NCBI RefSeq assembly: GCF_002775205.1
Contig: NC_036444.1
Span: forward strand, 2,894,501 to 2,958,500
Reading direction: 5' to 3'
Length of the DNA stretch: 64,000 nt
From: Xiphophorus maculatus
Taxonomy: Eukaryota; Chordata; Actinopteri; Cyprinodontiformes; Poeciliidae
Under the pieces are notes generated by a model. That model searched no databases and had not been told where the DNA came from. It saw only the letters and a program-made list of their open reading frames with translations. Shown one piece after another: positions 35,601 to 48,700 of the stretch. Numbering within the stretch: position 1 is the first letter of the stretch; each line of letters starts with the position of its first letter. Position numbers and translations under genes: made by a program.

Positions 35601-38600
35601 AGAATCAAGTGCAGAGACGTTTCTAACAGTTCATTTATCAAGTTTATTGATGCAATCTGACACAACCGGCCCTTTAAGAACATTCGTGATCTTCATGTGG
35701 CCCAAAATGAAAACGAGTTTGCCGCCAACATCTGAGATATGGTCAATAATTCCTATTTTTCAGAGAGATAAAAAGAAATGAGACACTTCAAACTCATTTC
35801 GGGTGGCGTAAAAATGGGAACAAGCCATTGCTGTTTCAAGGCTAAACTTCTTGGACAATATTAATTAAAATTTTAAGATTTAATAAGAAAAACACATTTT
35901 TATACAAAACCCCAGTGTCTTAGAGTACTAAGGAGTATTGGGGCCATATTAATAAAGTCATAATATTACGAGAATAAAGTCTAAATAAATTAAGAATAAA
36001 TTCATAACATTTTTGCAAGAAAAACTCAGAAATTTTGAGATTAATCTGAGAAATCTTTAAGGAAAAACTTGAAAATTTCTGAGTTTCAAACATTAAAGAT
36101 TTTTGAGTTTTGAAACTCAGAAATTTCAAAGTTTATCTAGAAAATGTCTGAGATTTATCTAAGCATTTCTTGAGTTTTTGACTGTTCAAACTGAGAAATT
36201 TGAGATTAACCTAAATATTTAGGAATTTTTACTCAAAGGTGACTTAACTTGTGCATGGAAAGCCATTGTAATCCTTTGTATTCATTCCATTCAGTTATTT
36301 CAGCTCTAATCTGACATAAATATATATAAAATATATTTTGTGAGTGTAAATCTTTGTGTTCCCACGTTTGTTTCAGGAGTGATTCTGGCAGACTATGGTC
36401 TGAGATGGAGAGAGCATCGGCGCTTTGCTCTGATGACCCTGAGAAACTTTGGTCTCGGCAAAACGTCAATGGAAGACCGAATTCATGATGAGATTCAATA
36501 CACAATCAAAACTCTAGAACAGAGCACAGGTATTTCATCTTTGAGTTTGAGTATACTTTACTTTCTGCAACATTTACATGATCAAAAATGATCTGTTTCT
36601 TAAAATTTTCTCATTTTAATTTAATTTATTTTATTTAATCAAATTATTTTCTGGTTTTGATCATTTTTGCAGGCACACTGAGTCCACAGGTTATGTTCCA
36701 TAATGCAGCTTCCAACATCATCTGCCAGGTTCTGTTTGGTAAACGCTACGAATACAATGATGAGCTGATTAAAGTTATCGTTCAGTGCTTCACCGAGAAT
36801 GCGAAGATTGCCAACGGACCCTGGGCAATGGTGAGTCAAAATCCATCTCTGAGTTGCTAGAACTAAATCATATATTTACATTTTTCCTGCCGAGACGATG
36901 GAAAGCGCCTAATCTTGGTTATAACTCAAGTATTTCTGTCAGATATTCATTATAACAAATCTTTTGACCTCATCTGTTAAAACAAGGCCTTTCTGTGCGT
37001 TCATCTCAGTTTAAAATTGTAGTATTTGCTTGTTGTAGTTCAGGTCAGGTCAGTCTCCTGTTTGAATTCAGATGCCATACTTATGAAATAAATCTGTTCA
37101 TACCAGTTGGTGTGAAACAAACCAGAATGTATGAGGAATATAACTTAATGTCTTGTTTCTCTTTGCAGCTTTACGATTCTCTTCCCATTACTCGCAGTTT
37201 GCCACTTCCATTCAAAACTGCCTTTAGAAACTATAAGGTAATGGAACAAAGCTTCTGCTAAACTAAACACACGTTTGTGGTGGGGAGATGAGCATTATAG
37301 CAAAACCGTAATGCTTCACTTGTGAAAGTAAATCTGTCACTTTCAGGTAACAATTCACTGCTGGACAGTAGACATTAAATAAAAAGTACACAAACAAACA
37401 CAGCATTTCCTGGCTCTCACCTGCCTTTTGCCTTCGGGTGTTAATGTAAAAATGCATGATAGAAATCTCCATAATTTTCTAAATTTCTTTGCTTTGAATG
37501 GCTTTTCTGTTTAGACTTGTCAGGATATTGCAATGGAGCTGCTGAAGGAGCACAAGAAGACCAAAGTGCCCGGTGAGCCTCGGGACTTCCTAGACTGCTA
37601 CCTGGATGAATTAGATAAGGTGTGTATGTAACAAAAGTCAACTCTATTTAAAACATAGAAGCTGTGTTCAGTCAGGCTTCACAACATCATAAAACTAAAC
37701 TCAAAGTCCACCAGACCATGATTGATCATCTTTTCCCAAAGTGGTGTGTGGTATTAGATTTATATCAGATGTAACAGAACCAACATGGTCCAGAAAACTC
37801 CACTTTTGTCTCATCAGTCTGCAGAGTATTTTAGAAAAATTCTTTGGAATCATCAGAATATTTTTGGGTAAATGTGAGACGAGCCTTTTATACAGATTTT
37901 AAAAAATCTGGGGTAACTTTTATTAATTTTTTTTTTACCAAATTTGTTAAAATTGTCACTGTGTCCTGGCAGTATAATATGAGACAGATCTCATCCACGT
38001 CCTGCGTCTGAAATGCACCAATCAGAGCCAAGAGGAGGATCTTAGTGCTGTCAATCAAGGTTATGTAAGAGCTGCTAAATGTGCTAGTGGTGCAGAAACA
38101 ACTTAGTATTCCAGGAAAACTGTTTATCCTTCATCATCCGTGGCCATGCTATCTAGCCTGAGCATTCATGACGGGTCTTGGATTGATATTAAATTGGTTT
38201 AGTTATCCGACATGTATGCATGACGGAAATGCAAAAATACATGCGGATTGTATCCAACATAAGTTGACTTTAATTTGAAATGACTGAAGGATTTAATTTT
38301 CTGGTACTCCTGGTGCATTTCTTAAAGTATAACTCAGGGTAATTATCTTAATTTAGTTTGCCTTACATTTTTCTGTGTCCCCGTCTGTAGAGGAAGGATG
38401 ACGGTTCTTCATTTTCAGAGGAACTGCTCATAAACTACATTCTGGATCTACATTTTGCTGGGACTGACACCACCTCCAACACTCTGCTCACAGGATTTCT
38501 TTACCTGATGAGCTACCCACACATACAAGGTAACCTCAACAACGCTTACATGCTCATAAATGCAATGTTTTTGTGTCAGGTTAAATGTAGCAATCTTTTT

Positions 38601-38995
38601 ATTGTTTTCTACATAAACATCTGCTTTCTCTTTCCACTTCTTGTGGTTTATTGCAAACACAAATGGTCACAAAAATCAGTGAGAAATGTTGCCATCCAAG
38701 AGGGAAGGAAGGGGCTGAATTGGAACCACAATTAACATTAATATTAATAAATTCCCCAAGTATGACTTGATGTGGAAGCCAATTCAAATACAAGGTGATG
38801 CAAAGTTATGTAAAGAAGTAAATAAACTTAGAATTAATATGATAAATATATTAAAAGAGCAATAATAAAATTTAAACATGATATATAACATAAAAATGAA
38901 AATATTCCTGCAGAACATTTTTGTTCTAATTCAGAAATACTTTCCTGATCCCAAAGGGAAATCAAATGTTGTAACTTGTATTAAGAGTTATGGTA

Positions 38996-39050
<55 letters not shown>

Positions 39051-40955
39051 GGCAGGACTCTATCAGCTACAGCTGTCTGAACATTTTTTATTATAAAGAC
39101 TAATGAAAATGCTATTACAATAATTTAACATCCTGAAAATAAAAATAGGCTTGAGTTTTAATTTGTCCTTGTTTGGTCAGGTAACTCCTTTAATTTTTTA
39201 TTTTTTAGCAATGTTTTAAAAATGGTATTAGGCTGATCTAGTATTTAAATATTTAGATCTGAGGTGCACTTTGACGCTTGGTTTTTGAGCCATAAAAACC
39301 AAGAGTCATAGTCTTATTGTCACAGTTTTATTTAGTGTACCTGAGAGTCTTATTTGACCACAAAGTGTAAATTTTAGAGTTGGAAAAGCTTAGGAAAGAG
39401 AAAAAGAAAAAAAACAAAGTAGAAAAGAATTCCTTCTGTCTTCTTTGTGACCGTTTCTTTTCACTGCTGCTTCAGTTTTGCTTTAATCGTCTCACTATTC
39501 AGTATTCTCCTTACATGAGCCAGGGCTAAGTGTATTTTATTACGGTTTAAGTTGTGCAGTAACGTGCAGCAACACTGGATTCCTCAGAGCGATGTCAGCA
39601 GGAGATCGACCAGGTGCTGCAGGGGAAGGATCGGGCCAGCTTCGAGGACAGACTCAGCATGCCTTATGTGCAGGTAGAGCACATCAGATGATTTATTTCT
39701 GATTTCTATTCAGAACGCCAGGCATCATTCATAGCAACAAAAGAGAAAGCAGTTTTTTAAAAGCAATCCTACATTTTGGGATGCTGAACTCACCTGCAGA
39801 GGTTACCCCTGTAACTCTGATTATGATGTATGATCTCAAAGAGACAAACAGAAGAACTTTATAAATTAAACAAATATTTGCATAAGAAATCAGGTTTTCG
39901 GAGCTTAAAAATGTTTTATGCTTGAACTGTTTTCCAATTGTAACTCTAAGCCTTTTTGTTTTTCTGGTTTTATTTGTCTGTGCTTGAATTTAATGATAGA
40001 AAATTTGTGTTAAATCAGGCTGTGATCCATGAAATCCAGCGGATTGCCAACACAGTTCCACTCAGTGTCTTCCACTGCACCACTAAGGACACAGAGCTCA
40101 TGGGATACTCCATTCCCAAAGTGAGTTAAACATTAATGACTTCATAAGAGGAACAGTAATGCCATCATGCTGTCTGTTTGGTTTCAGGGTACAATGATCA
40201 TCCAGAACCTGACCTCAGTGTTGAGAGAAGAGGGACAGTGGAAATTTCCTCATGAGTTCAACCCTGAAAACTTCCTGAATGAACAGGGAGAGTTTGTCAA
40301 ACCTGAGGCCTTCATGCCTTTCTCTGCAGGTAAAATGAAATGAGGGCCGTCATAGATAGAAAATAAAAGGAGTAAATGTCTGCCAATAAACTGAAATTTT
40401 GAGATTAATTTCAGAAATTTTCTAGAAAAAAAATTCTGAGTTTCAAAAGTCAAGTTTTTTTTTTTTTTTAGAGAACTTCTGGGATTTTTCAGTTTTACAA
40501 ATTTTCAACTTTTGGAGTTCAGAAATTTCCAAGATTTTTTCTAGAAATGTTCTGAGATTAATCTAAAAATTTCTGTTTCTTTTATGCAAATTTTTTACTT
40601 GAAGCTCAGAAAAATTCTTGTTTTTCCTAGAAGATTTCTGAGATTATTCTTTATGGGAAATTTAATCCTATTGTATTGTAAAGATGTATTGCGGTAATGA
40701 CCCCAATACATCTTTGTACATCTGAGTTGATAAGTCAGTGAAATTAATCTTTTTTTCTGTCTTCCAGGTCCTCGGGTTTGTCTGGGAGAGGGTCTTGCTC
40801 GAATGGAGCTCTTCCTCTTCATTGTGACTCTGCTGAAGAAGTTTAAGTTCATCTGGCCAGAGGATGCAGGCGAACCTGACTTTACTCCGGTCTATGGAGT
40901 CACTCAGTCGCCAAAACCTTACTACATGAAGGTCCAGCTCAGATCTTCAGTGTGA
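32630..40955 (+). CDS. Cytochrome P450 gene A, CYP2J-like (fish CYP2N/CYP2P/CYP2AD group), complete
   Basis: A microsomal haem monooxygenase; CYP2J-type enzymes oxidise fatty acids and xenobiotics with electrons from P450 reductase. Exons: 32630-32791, 34458-34620, 36377-36529, 36673-36830, 37169-37237, 37515-37619, 38391-38529, 39588-39673, 40019-40120, 40188-40329, 40768-40955. All are GT-AG and in phase, giving 488 residues. The N-terminal membrane anchor is rich in Leu, followed by the proline hinge FPSGPP. C-helix WREHRR starts at Trp119; I-helix AGTDTT at 293-298; ExxR at Glu350-Arg353; haem motif [11 protein letters not shown] with Cys431. The ATG was chosen because it starts the anchor and gives a 162-nt exon 1 like gene B. 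It is the first gene of a head-to-tail array. The split of the classical exons 5 and 7 is shared with genes B and C. The exact CYP2 subfamily is uncertain. Confidence 0.95.
34883..35086 (+). mobile_element. tRNA-derived SINE, copy 2
   Basis: Same family as copies 1 and 3: head GGGCGTGCCGTGATGGCG, A-box-like GTAGTGGTTAGCGCG, B-box-like GAGTTCGACTCC, body ending GGAGGGGTAAAA. It is flanked by ATCAACAAATTGTG on both sides (ending at 34882 and at 35100). It sits inside an older dispersed repeat in intron 2 of P450 gene A. Confidence 0.88.
35130..35265 (+). repeat. Dispersed repeat (TAAATGGACTGAACTTATATAG type)
   Basis: Reads GTAAATGGACTGAACTTATA, then CTCAAAGCGCTTTACACTAG and CACATTCACCCAGTCGCACT, a very common teleost repeat as I remember it. 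It sits inside family F copy 3. Confidence 0.65.
35940..36235. repeat. Palindrome-rich repeat family S, copy 1 (P450 gene A intron 2)
   Basis: Made of repeated AAATTTTGAGATTAATCTGAG and GAGTTTTGAAACTCAGAAATT-like blocks. Similar blocks recur at 40340-40640 and 45825-46070, each beginning near GGGCC(G/A)T. Confidence 0.55.
37895..38170 (+). repeat. Dispersed repeat family G, copy 3 (P450 gene A intron)
   Basis: Contains CACCAATCAGAGCCAAGAGG and CTTAGTGCTGTCAATCAAGG, matching copy 1 at 7223-7280. Confidence 0.6.
38770..38990 (-). repeat. Decayed repeat (CTTTATTGATCCC type), inverted
   Basis: Ends TACTTTCCTGATCCCAAAGGG and shares AAGTAAAT/GCATCAC-like blocks with 56695-56830. Low-copy detail is not resolvable by eye. 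Confidence 0.35.
38996..39050 (+). repeat. Microsatellite (GAT)n
   Basis: About 18 tandem GAT units in the intron between exons 6 and 7a of P450 gene A. Confidence 0.95.
40340..40640. repeat. Palindrome-rich repeat family S, copy 2 (P450 gene A, between exons 8 and 9)
   Basis: Starts AGGGCCGTCATAGATAG and contains TTTTGAGATTAATTTCAGAA and GAGATTAATCTAAAAATTTC. Confidence 0.55.
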
Positions 40956-41307
40956 GGACGGCAGAGAAATTTTGAGTTTAATGAGCAATTTACAACTGAA
41001 AACTAAATAACTGCCACTAAGCAACTCTTATTATTTAACAAGCTTACTTTTATTTGAGTGAGCATTTTTATGGTGTATTTCAGTGACTGCTACATCTCCA
41101 CATACAGGCATGGATGAGTTACTACAACATTTTCCTTAATGAACAAAGACCTTTCCAGAAATATTTGTTATGTATATAGGGAATATTTTAGAAATGAAAG
41201 GAAAAACCTACTGTTTACCTAACTCTCATTGTATTTCGCATGAGTGAATGGCACCAAAACTTGCACTAATGCAGGAGTTTTTATTTTGGCCTTGATTGTT
41301 GAAACTA

Positions 41308-41313
41308 AATAAA
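41308..41313 (+). other. Candidate poly(A) signal of P450 gene A (AATAAA)
   Basis: AATAAA lies about 353 bases after the stop codon of gene A, in an AT-rich stretch. It is the first clear signal downstream. Confidence 0.5.
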
Positions 41314-41664
41314 AAGATTAAAGAGTTTCTCACTTTATCTGTTTGTGATCAGATTATTTTGAAAGGGGCAACTAACCAATGTCTTGTCAATCTGAGTCAG
41401 AATACATTAACAAATGTCCACAAAGCATTTATTTATTTATTTTGGATAATATGCTAACTTTCATCTTCCTCTCTTCCGTTGGATAATTATCGGTTTCCAC
41501 CTCATCCTGTCTTTCACATTCTCCTCTTTAGATTATGTTTCACTAAATACATTAATGTTTTTGAAGTCTTCCTTCTTTTGTCTTCCCTCTTTGTTCCTTT
41601 ACACATCGAAAACATCTCAGCCTTGCCTTTCTAAGTTCATCAGAAAAACTCAACCTAAGTGAAC

Positions 41665-41975
41665 TTCTGATTGTTTTCCTGCTGTGTTTTCCAGCAGCCA
41701 TTGTACAGTGTTGAAACCAGCTGACCAAATATGCTGGAGCTCAGCTTGGGTTGCGTGGTACTGGTGCTGTGCCTGCTGATTTGTGACTTTACATACTGGA
41801 GGTTTTTGAAACGGCTCATTTTCCAAACACCAAATAACATAAATTTATTGCCAAAAAACTTTTGGGGTGTTTTTTTTCAAGCACTTGGGCTGTTTTTAGG
41901 AGCAGTAGAAACCAACAAGGAAGTACAAAAAAGGTACAAAATGTGAAGTTTGCATAATATGTCCCCTTTATGTTT
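41665..41975 (-). repeat. Dispersed repeat family H, copy (inverted, between P450 A and B)
   Basis: Contains TCCAGCAGCCATTGTACAG and ends near TTGCATAATATGTCCCCTTT, the complement of the family start. Confidence 0.65.
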
Positions 41976-42089
41976 TACCTCAAATAGAGACATGATCTGT
42001 TTAATGTAGAAGCTGCAATATGTTTATCAGACCAGCCAATGTATTTAATTTGAATCCTCTTCAAATACAAACTTTTCTGGATGTTTATC

Positions 42090-42340
42090 CCAGATTAGAG
42101 GAGTATAAAACCTGAATGGTGGTTCTTCATGTTTAGTTCTGGTTCTGGGGATGCAGAGCAGACCAGAACCAGAAGGTCAGAGTGGTCTGAAGGTTGATAC
42201 AACAACAACAGATCTTTAATGTATTCTGGTGCTAAGCCACTCAATACGGTGATTTATAAACAAAAGTATTTTAAAGTATGTTTTCTGAGCCAGTGGACTT
42301 CAGAACCGGGGTGATGTGCTCTGTCTTCGAGGGTTTTAGT
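42090..42340 (-). mobile_element. Short relic related to the same LINE
   Basis: The DNA around TTTAGTTCTGGTTCTGGGGA and the following TTGATACAACAACAACAG matches the LINE relic at 57640-57760 closely, including GATTTATAAAC. It is a 5'-truncated, decayed copy between P450 genes A and B. Confidence 0.55.
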
Positions 42341-42787
42341 GACTGATGCCAGGAAGCATGCAGAGTTCTGTTCTTGGCCGGGACAGCCTTCCCTGTCCCA
42401 AGGCTTTCCCTTGTACTTGTGCTCAAACCACACCCTGCCACTATTGTATTTAATACCAGAGTTTATATGAACCAAAGCACAATAATGCTCAGTATTCAGA
42501 ATGGATTAAGTGGAAAGTAGTGGAAAAAACCAACACCACTTTATGTTGGAGATATTTTAGGTGAGCCAGACTGGTCCCAGTAAAGGTCACCTAAGTTTAC
42601 CTCTGGTAGAACAGATGGTTCCTGCGCTCTTTATCTACGGCGTTAGCTTATCAGTGGACTTTACGTCTGAGGCAAATAGTTCATACAGAGAAACAAAGTC
42701 CTTAAGCAAACTGGGCAGGGCTAACCGCAGCAGCTTAATTCTGTTGCTACCTGTCAGACCTGTCTTTTTTCCTCTTCATATAGAAAC

Positions 42788-45700
42788 ATGTTTGTATCAA
42801 TATTTCTGCTATGGCTTTTTGTTTGGTTCGTCATCATCCTGTTCAAATCTCAGAGGCCAAAGAAATTCCCACCAGGACCCCCCATCTTGCCTGTCCTGGG
42901 GAACCTTTTGAACCTGAGCCTGGACAACCCACTGAAGGACTTTGACAGGGTACGAAATCAATGCAGTTTGTTGTTTAAATGTCTTAAATGACAGTAGCGA
43001 CGTTTGATTTAGAATTGCAAGAGTTCCAGTAAAGCTGAATGGTGAAATCAATACATTTGAGAAGTGTTGATACTTGATCTCTCTGTAGGAAACTGCTTTT
43101 ACGAACTACAGGTGATTGAATAATATCAGCAAAACTGTCTGCACACTTGGAATAATGCCAACCAGTGTTAGAGTTTATGACCAGAGGACTTGATAAGCCA
43201 GTGTGTGCATAGTTCTTATTCAATAAATCACATTCTAGTTTATTCTAGTCTATTATATTCTAGTCTAAGTTTATATCACAGCATGAAATAAATCACACAA
43301 ATATACTTAAATGTTCACAACACAGTTCACTGCAAATTGTTCAGTAAATCAGAATATTATTGAAAGGTTATTCATTTTAGTAACTCAATTCACTAAGTCA
43401 AACAGATTAACTATGCTAAGACTTATTCTTTCTAATTGGCTAATTATGATGATTTTCCATTAAAATTAATCTAAAAATCACATTCAAGATTAGAATATTA
43501 GATCACAATTGAAACAATTTTTATGCAGAAATTTGAGCTGAATGTAAGCGATATTATTTTCAAATCTGACTAACAGGACTGATCGGAACATTAATTGCAT
43601 TTATTGAATATTACTCTACATATGCATCTCAATAAATTATGACATCAGAGCTAATTTTCTTTTAATTTTTAAATTCAGAAATTTAATGTTATGCAGAAAA
43701 TTTTAATAATTATAACATGATGTATATAATTTAAAAAAATGTGAAATACTCAAATTTTATGAGAAACAAAATTTTGATTATCGCCTGGAAGCTGAAATGA
43801 ACAGAAATAAACAATTTTAGAGCTAGCATAAGTAGCTAATTTACAAGAGTTACAGTTGTGGAAATAAACCAATAAAATGAATTCACTTTTTAACATTTTG
43901 AAACTTTGAATAATACACTTGTATGCAAATCTTATATTACAGAACAACACCAAGGATGGACAGGTGTTTAAAAAACACTGACATTTTATTTTTCCCTCCC
44001 AGCTGAGCAAATCGTATGGAAACATCTACAGTATTTACATCGGTCCGAGACCAGCTGTGATTCTGAACGGGCTGAAGGCCATGAAAGAAGCCATGGTGAT
44101 CAAGGGTGCGGATTTTTCTGGACGACCCCAAGACTTGTTTGTCAACGATGTTTCCTGTAGGAATGGTAGGTATTACATTACATTAGATAACCAATGTTTG
44201 AGGGCTTATTTTTGTGCTTTTTTACTGTTTATATTGGTCCCTGTTTCATCACACTTGATTCAAATATTTGATTTGTCTTCTCACAAAGTTCTCACAAAGA
44301 CAGCATTCGGTGGTGTTCAATATAGTCTCTGCAAAACAAGATCTCTTTCACTATTTTATACCTTTTATCAAAATTTGACAAGTCTCCCACCTTTAGTTAG
44401 ACTTGTGATTTGAATCGTTCGCATAAACTTTGCAAAAATCAAGTGGAAATGCACAAAAAACAGAGCAAGAACAATGGCAGGCAATGTTTCTGTGAACTTT
44501 GTAACTGACAGCCATCTTTGCAGGCAGTTATGTTACGTTGTGTTGTGTTGTGTTCACTTGGCAGTTTAATTAGTAGGAGATGGGAGGCAGCTTGTCTGAC
44601 ATATTTTCCTTCTCTGTCTCATACGGGTCGCTCCTGACAGCATCCATTTTGTTCATGTATTTTCTCTCGCACATTGGTCAAGAGTGTCCACATATTTTCT
44701 TTTTGTTGGTCTAGAAGCCATCGATCCGCTATGCATTGCACAAGCGCTTGTCTACAAAAATGGTGCGGATCACTTTCGGTTCTGTGTACCCTGAAAATAT
44801 GAAAGAGCATATAAAAGCAGATGCAACCTGGTCATAAAAAGGTTTAGAGCAGGGGTGTCAAACTCCAGTCCTCAAGTGTCCTGCAACTTTTAGATGTGCC
44901 TCTGCTGCAGCACCTGAGTAGAATAATTAGGTCATTAAGGCTCTGGAGATCTGATCTACACAACAAGAAGGTAATTAATCCATTTCATTCCAGTGTTTTG
45001 TACCTGTGGCTAATCTATAAACTGCAGTCAGTGGCCCTTGAGGACTGAAGTTTGACACCTGTGGTTTAGAGGCTAAAATAATAAATGTGAATGCGTTTTT
45101 GTGTTTCTGTGTTGCTGCAGGTGGTGTTGGAGTGATTCTGGCAGATTATGGCCCAAGCTGGCGAGAGCATCGCCGCTTCGCTCTGATGACTTTAAGGAAT
45201 TTCGGTCTGGGAAAGAAATCAATGGAGGACAGAATTCATGATGAGATTCAACACACTATTAAAACACTGGAGGGCAGCATCGGTAAGTCATTGGTTACTC
45301 CATGCAGCAACTCTCTGTGCTCTGTTCTGTAGCCTGTTCTAAATGTCTGTTTTGATTTTCATACAGGTAAAACTCTGAGTCCTCGGGTCATGTTCCATAA
45401 CGCCGCTTCCAACATCATCTGCCAGGTTCTGTTCGGAAAGCGCTATGAGTACGACGATGACATGATCAAAACGATTGTTCAGTGCTTCACTGAAAATGCC
45501 AAGATAGCCAATGGACCCTGGGCCATGGTGAGTGTGTGAGTTAAAGAAGGGGCCGTACACTTCTCCCCCTAAAGTAGAAAATTTAATTCATAACGCTATC
45601 AAAGTCTTGCATGTAACGTAGTGACATATTTATGATGCAATGTGCTAATATATACATAAACATGGGGCAAGAAGTTAGAATTAAAACCCACAACTTTGCG

Positions 45701-48700
45701 ATTGTAAAACCATTACTCTTCGCACTGAGTCACAGCCAGCTGTTACGTTGCTTATTGATAAAATGCATTATATCTGGCTATTAAAACAATTTCTACTAGC
45801 AGGGTGATTTATATGACAGTATTAGGGCCGTCGTAGAGGAGAAATTTTTAGATTAATCTCAGAAATTTTGTAGAAAATAAATGGACATTTTTAAATTTGA
45901 AAAGCTAAAAATTTGCCATGAAAAACTCTGAAAACGTCCAAAAATTTAAATGTCCATGTATTTTTTTTATAGAAAATTTCTAAAATAATCTCAACATTTC
46001 TGAGTCTTTTGGTGCAAATGTATTTCTCTATTTGTTTCTATTTTATCTATTTATTTTTTTCTTTTCTGTCTACAATGACCCACATATGCTGTGGTAGATT
46101 TGTGTGTAAATGAAACTGTGAAATATTTAGCTGTTGGAAATAAATACCCATATTTCTCTTCAGATAATGTAATTTCTTTTTCTTTATAGATATATGATTC
46201 TATCCCCATTTGCCGTAGCCTCCCGCTGCCATTCAGAAAGGCCTTTAAGAATGCAGAGGTAAAAACAATATTTTTCTACCAAGTAAATAACCAAGTATTT
46301 CTGCATTTCCAGCTATTTTTACTTCAGTTTTTCCATCCATGTTGTGAATTTAAAAAAAATTCATTTAAGAACTGTAACGAATTTGTTTCTAATCACTGGC
46401 AACTCAAAGTGAATATATAAAGTCTGTGAAACATGAAATTTGTCTGACTGAGAAAACCTTTAGCAACAGCTTTATGATGTATACCATTTCCATAACAAAA
46501 AAATATTTTCTTTAGATTTGCCAGAACTATATTAACTGCTTGGTCACTGAGTACAAGAAGACCAGAGTTCCTGGGGATCCTCGGCACTTTGTTGACTGTT
46601 ACCTGGATGAACTGGAAAAGGTTTGTAAGTCATCCAACATGTGAGACCTGCATAAGAAACTCATTAAGTTCATCACCTCCAGTGTATAATGTTTATAATA
46701 ATCACAAGCTGTCCTCTTTTCAGAGAAGCGATGACGGTTCCTCCTTTTCAGAAGCTCAGCTCATGATTTACAGCCTGGATCTTCACTTTGCTGGGACTGA
46801 CACGACGTCCAACACCCTGCTGACAGGATTTCTCTACCTGATGAACTACCCTCATGTCCAAGGTATGCTTCAATTCAGGCTCCATCATTCTGTTTATTAC
46901 TAATTAAGTTCAGTCACTGGAAAGACACAAAATCTAATCAAGTATTTTTGTCTAGTTTGTAGTGCAAATATCTTTGTACACTTGAAATAAGACAAAACTA
47001 ATTCACCAGTAACCTTTCAGTAAGACATAGGAGCTTATTTTAAACAAATATTTCCTTTATGATGAAAATCATAGTTAGTTCCACTGGCAGATTATTTCAC
47101 CTACAAGATGCTTTACCCATATTATTCATCAAATATTGATGAATATTTTTCATCAGTATTAAGAAATTATTTACTAGGCCTGTCACAATAAGCAATCTTT
47201 CAATTAATCACATGATAACTTAGAAGAAACAAAATAATTTCCAATTTAATTATTTATCGTTTTTCTCTCTTTCTACCAAAAGCTGGAGGACAAACATTTC
47301 CAGTCTGGTGATTTGGTCTCAACTAACCTTTTATTTTTGAAGGTTAATTTTGTTTACACACACTTAATAACTCATTTCATTTGTTGTTTCGGTTGTTTTG
47401 TTTATGTATTTTGGATATTTAAAATGTCTTCCAGTTCCAGTGTTAAATGTTCATTAGAATTTAAAGTTTATTAATCTTTGAGAATGTACTCTTGCATTAT
47501 TATGTCATTACCATTAGGGCTGTATAATTATATCGATTCTACGATATTTATCAATTTTTTCCACCCTAGGAAGGCATCGATTTTCCATCCGTGACTATCA
47601 GTACATTAAACCATAGGGGTCCATCGGCTTATTCCGTCTTTTTAACATGTCTAGTTAATCAAAGATGCAATTTTCTCACTGCATCTTTGATTCATTTTGT
47701 CCAGCTGCAGACTGTTAGACTCTGCCCAATCAGAGTCAGGTATTGTGTAGTTGGTGCTTTTAATCAGTTTTCAGTTAATTAAAATCCAAGTCTATGGAAC
47801 ACAGAATGTCACTAAAATCACTCTGTGCTTCTAAAATTTTTCAGAAAATCATAAAAGTGCATCAAATTGTATTGTTTGACAATTACTGTGATACATATCG
47901 TATCGTGATCAGAATATCGTATTGTATCATGAGATTATGGTATCGCGACACCCCTTATTGCCATTATATTGCATGAAAATGATCTCAAAACAGAAATATT
48001 ATTGTTTATCTCAGGAACTTCTGGGACAACAAGCTCTTGCTGAAAAGTTACATATTCGTTTGTTTTGTCTTATTTCAGGTGTACTAACATATTTGCACTA
48101 GAAACTTTCCCAAACTTGGTAAGATCCAACATTTTGAGGGAGACAGTTGAGGGGTTCAAGTGTCCCAGGAGGAGTAATTTCAATTGATAGTCCTGGGGAT
48201 AACAGTAACAGAAATAACGGTGGTGCTGCAGATTAAATAACTGGACCAGAGCAGAAAAGTGTAGAAACGGAACATGTGGAACCACTGATGCTTCTGTATT
48301 TTTATTCCTCCCTCAGAACGATGTCAGCAAGAGATTGACCAGGTTCTGGAGGGAAAGGACCGGGTCTGTTTTGAGGACAGAAACAGCATGCCTTACGTCC
48401 AGGTACTATAGCAACAAAATATAACTTAGTAACTCTGTGAAATAGTTTTTTCTGTCTCTTGTAGCCACTTCCTATTTGATCTTGTTGCTTCATTTACTCT
48501 ATGGAATTCAAATTTATTAAATGCAATAATAACCAAACAATTACACTTAGAAACACATTTTATTGCTTCAAGTCAGAAAATGTGTTAAATATATTCCTTC
48601 ATCCAGGCTGTGATCCATGAGATCCACAGGATTGCAAACACAGTTCCTCTCAGTGTCTTCCACTGCACCACTAAGGACACAGAGCTCATGGGATACTCCA

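Larger units (their letters stand above)
40956..42787. other. Spacer between P450 genes A and B
   Basis: This is the gene A 3' UTR to about 41330, then a family H repeat, a LINE scrap and the gene B upstream region. No TATA box comparable with genes C and D is visible before gene B. Confidence 0.55.
46915..48140. repeat. Palindromic MITE family P, copy 7, split by nested insertions (P450 gene B intron)
   Basis: The left part (46915-47174) runs to GAAATTATTTACT, and the right part (about 48028-48140) resumes at ACAAGCTCTTGCTGAAAAGT. Between them lie two younger elements, one inside the other. Confidence 0.7.
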
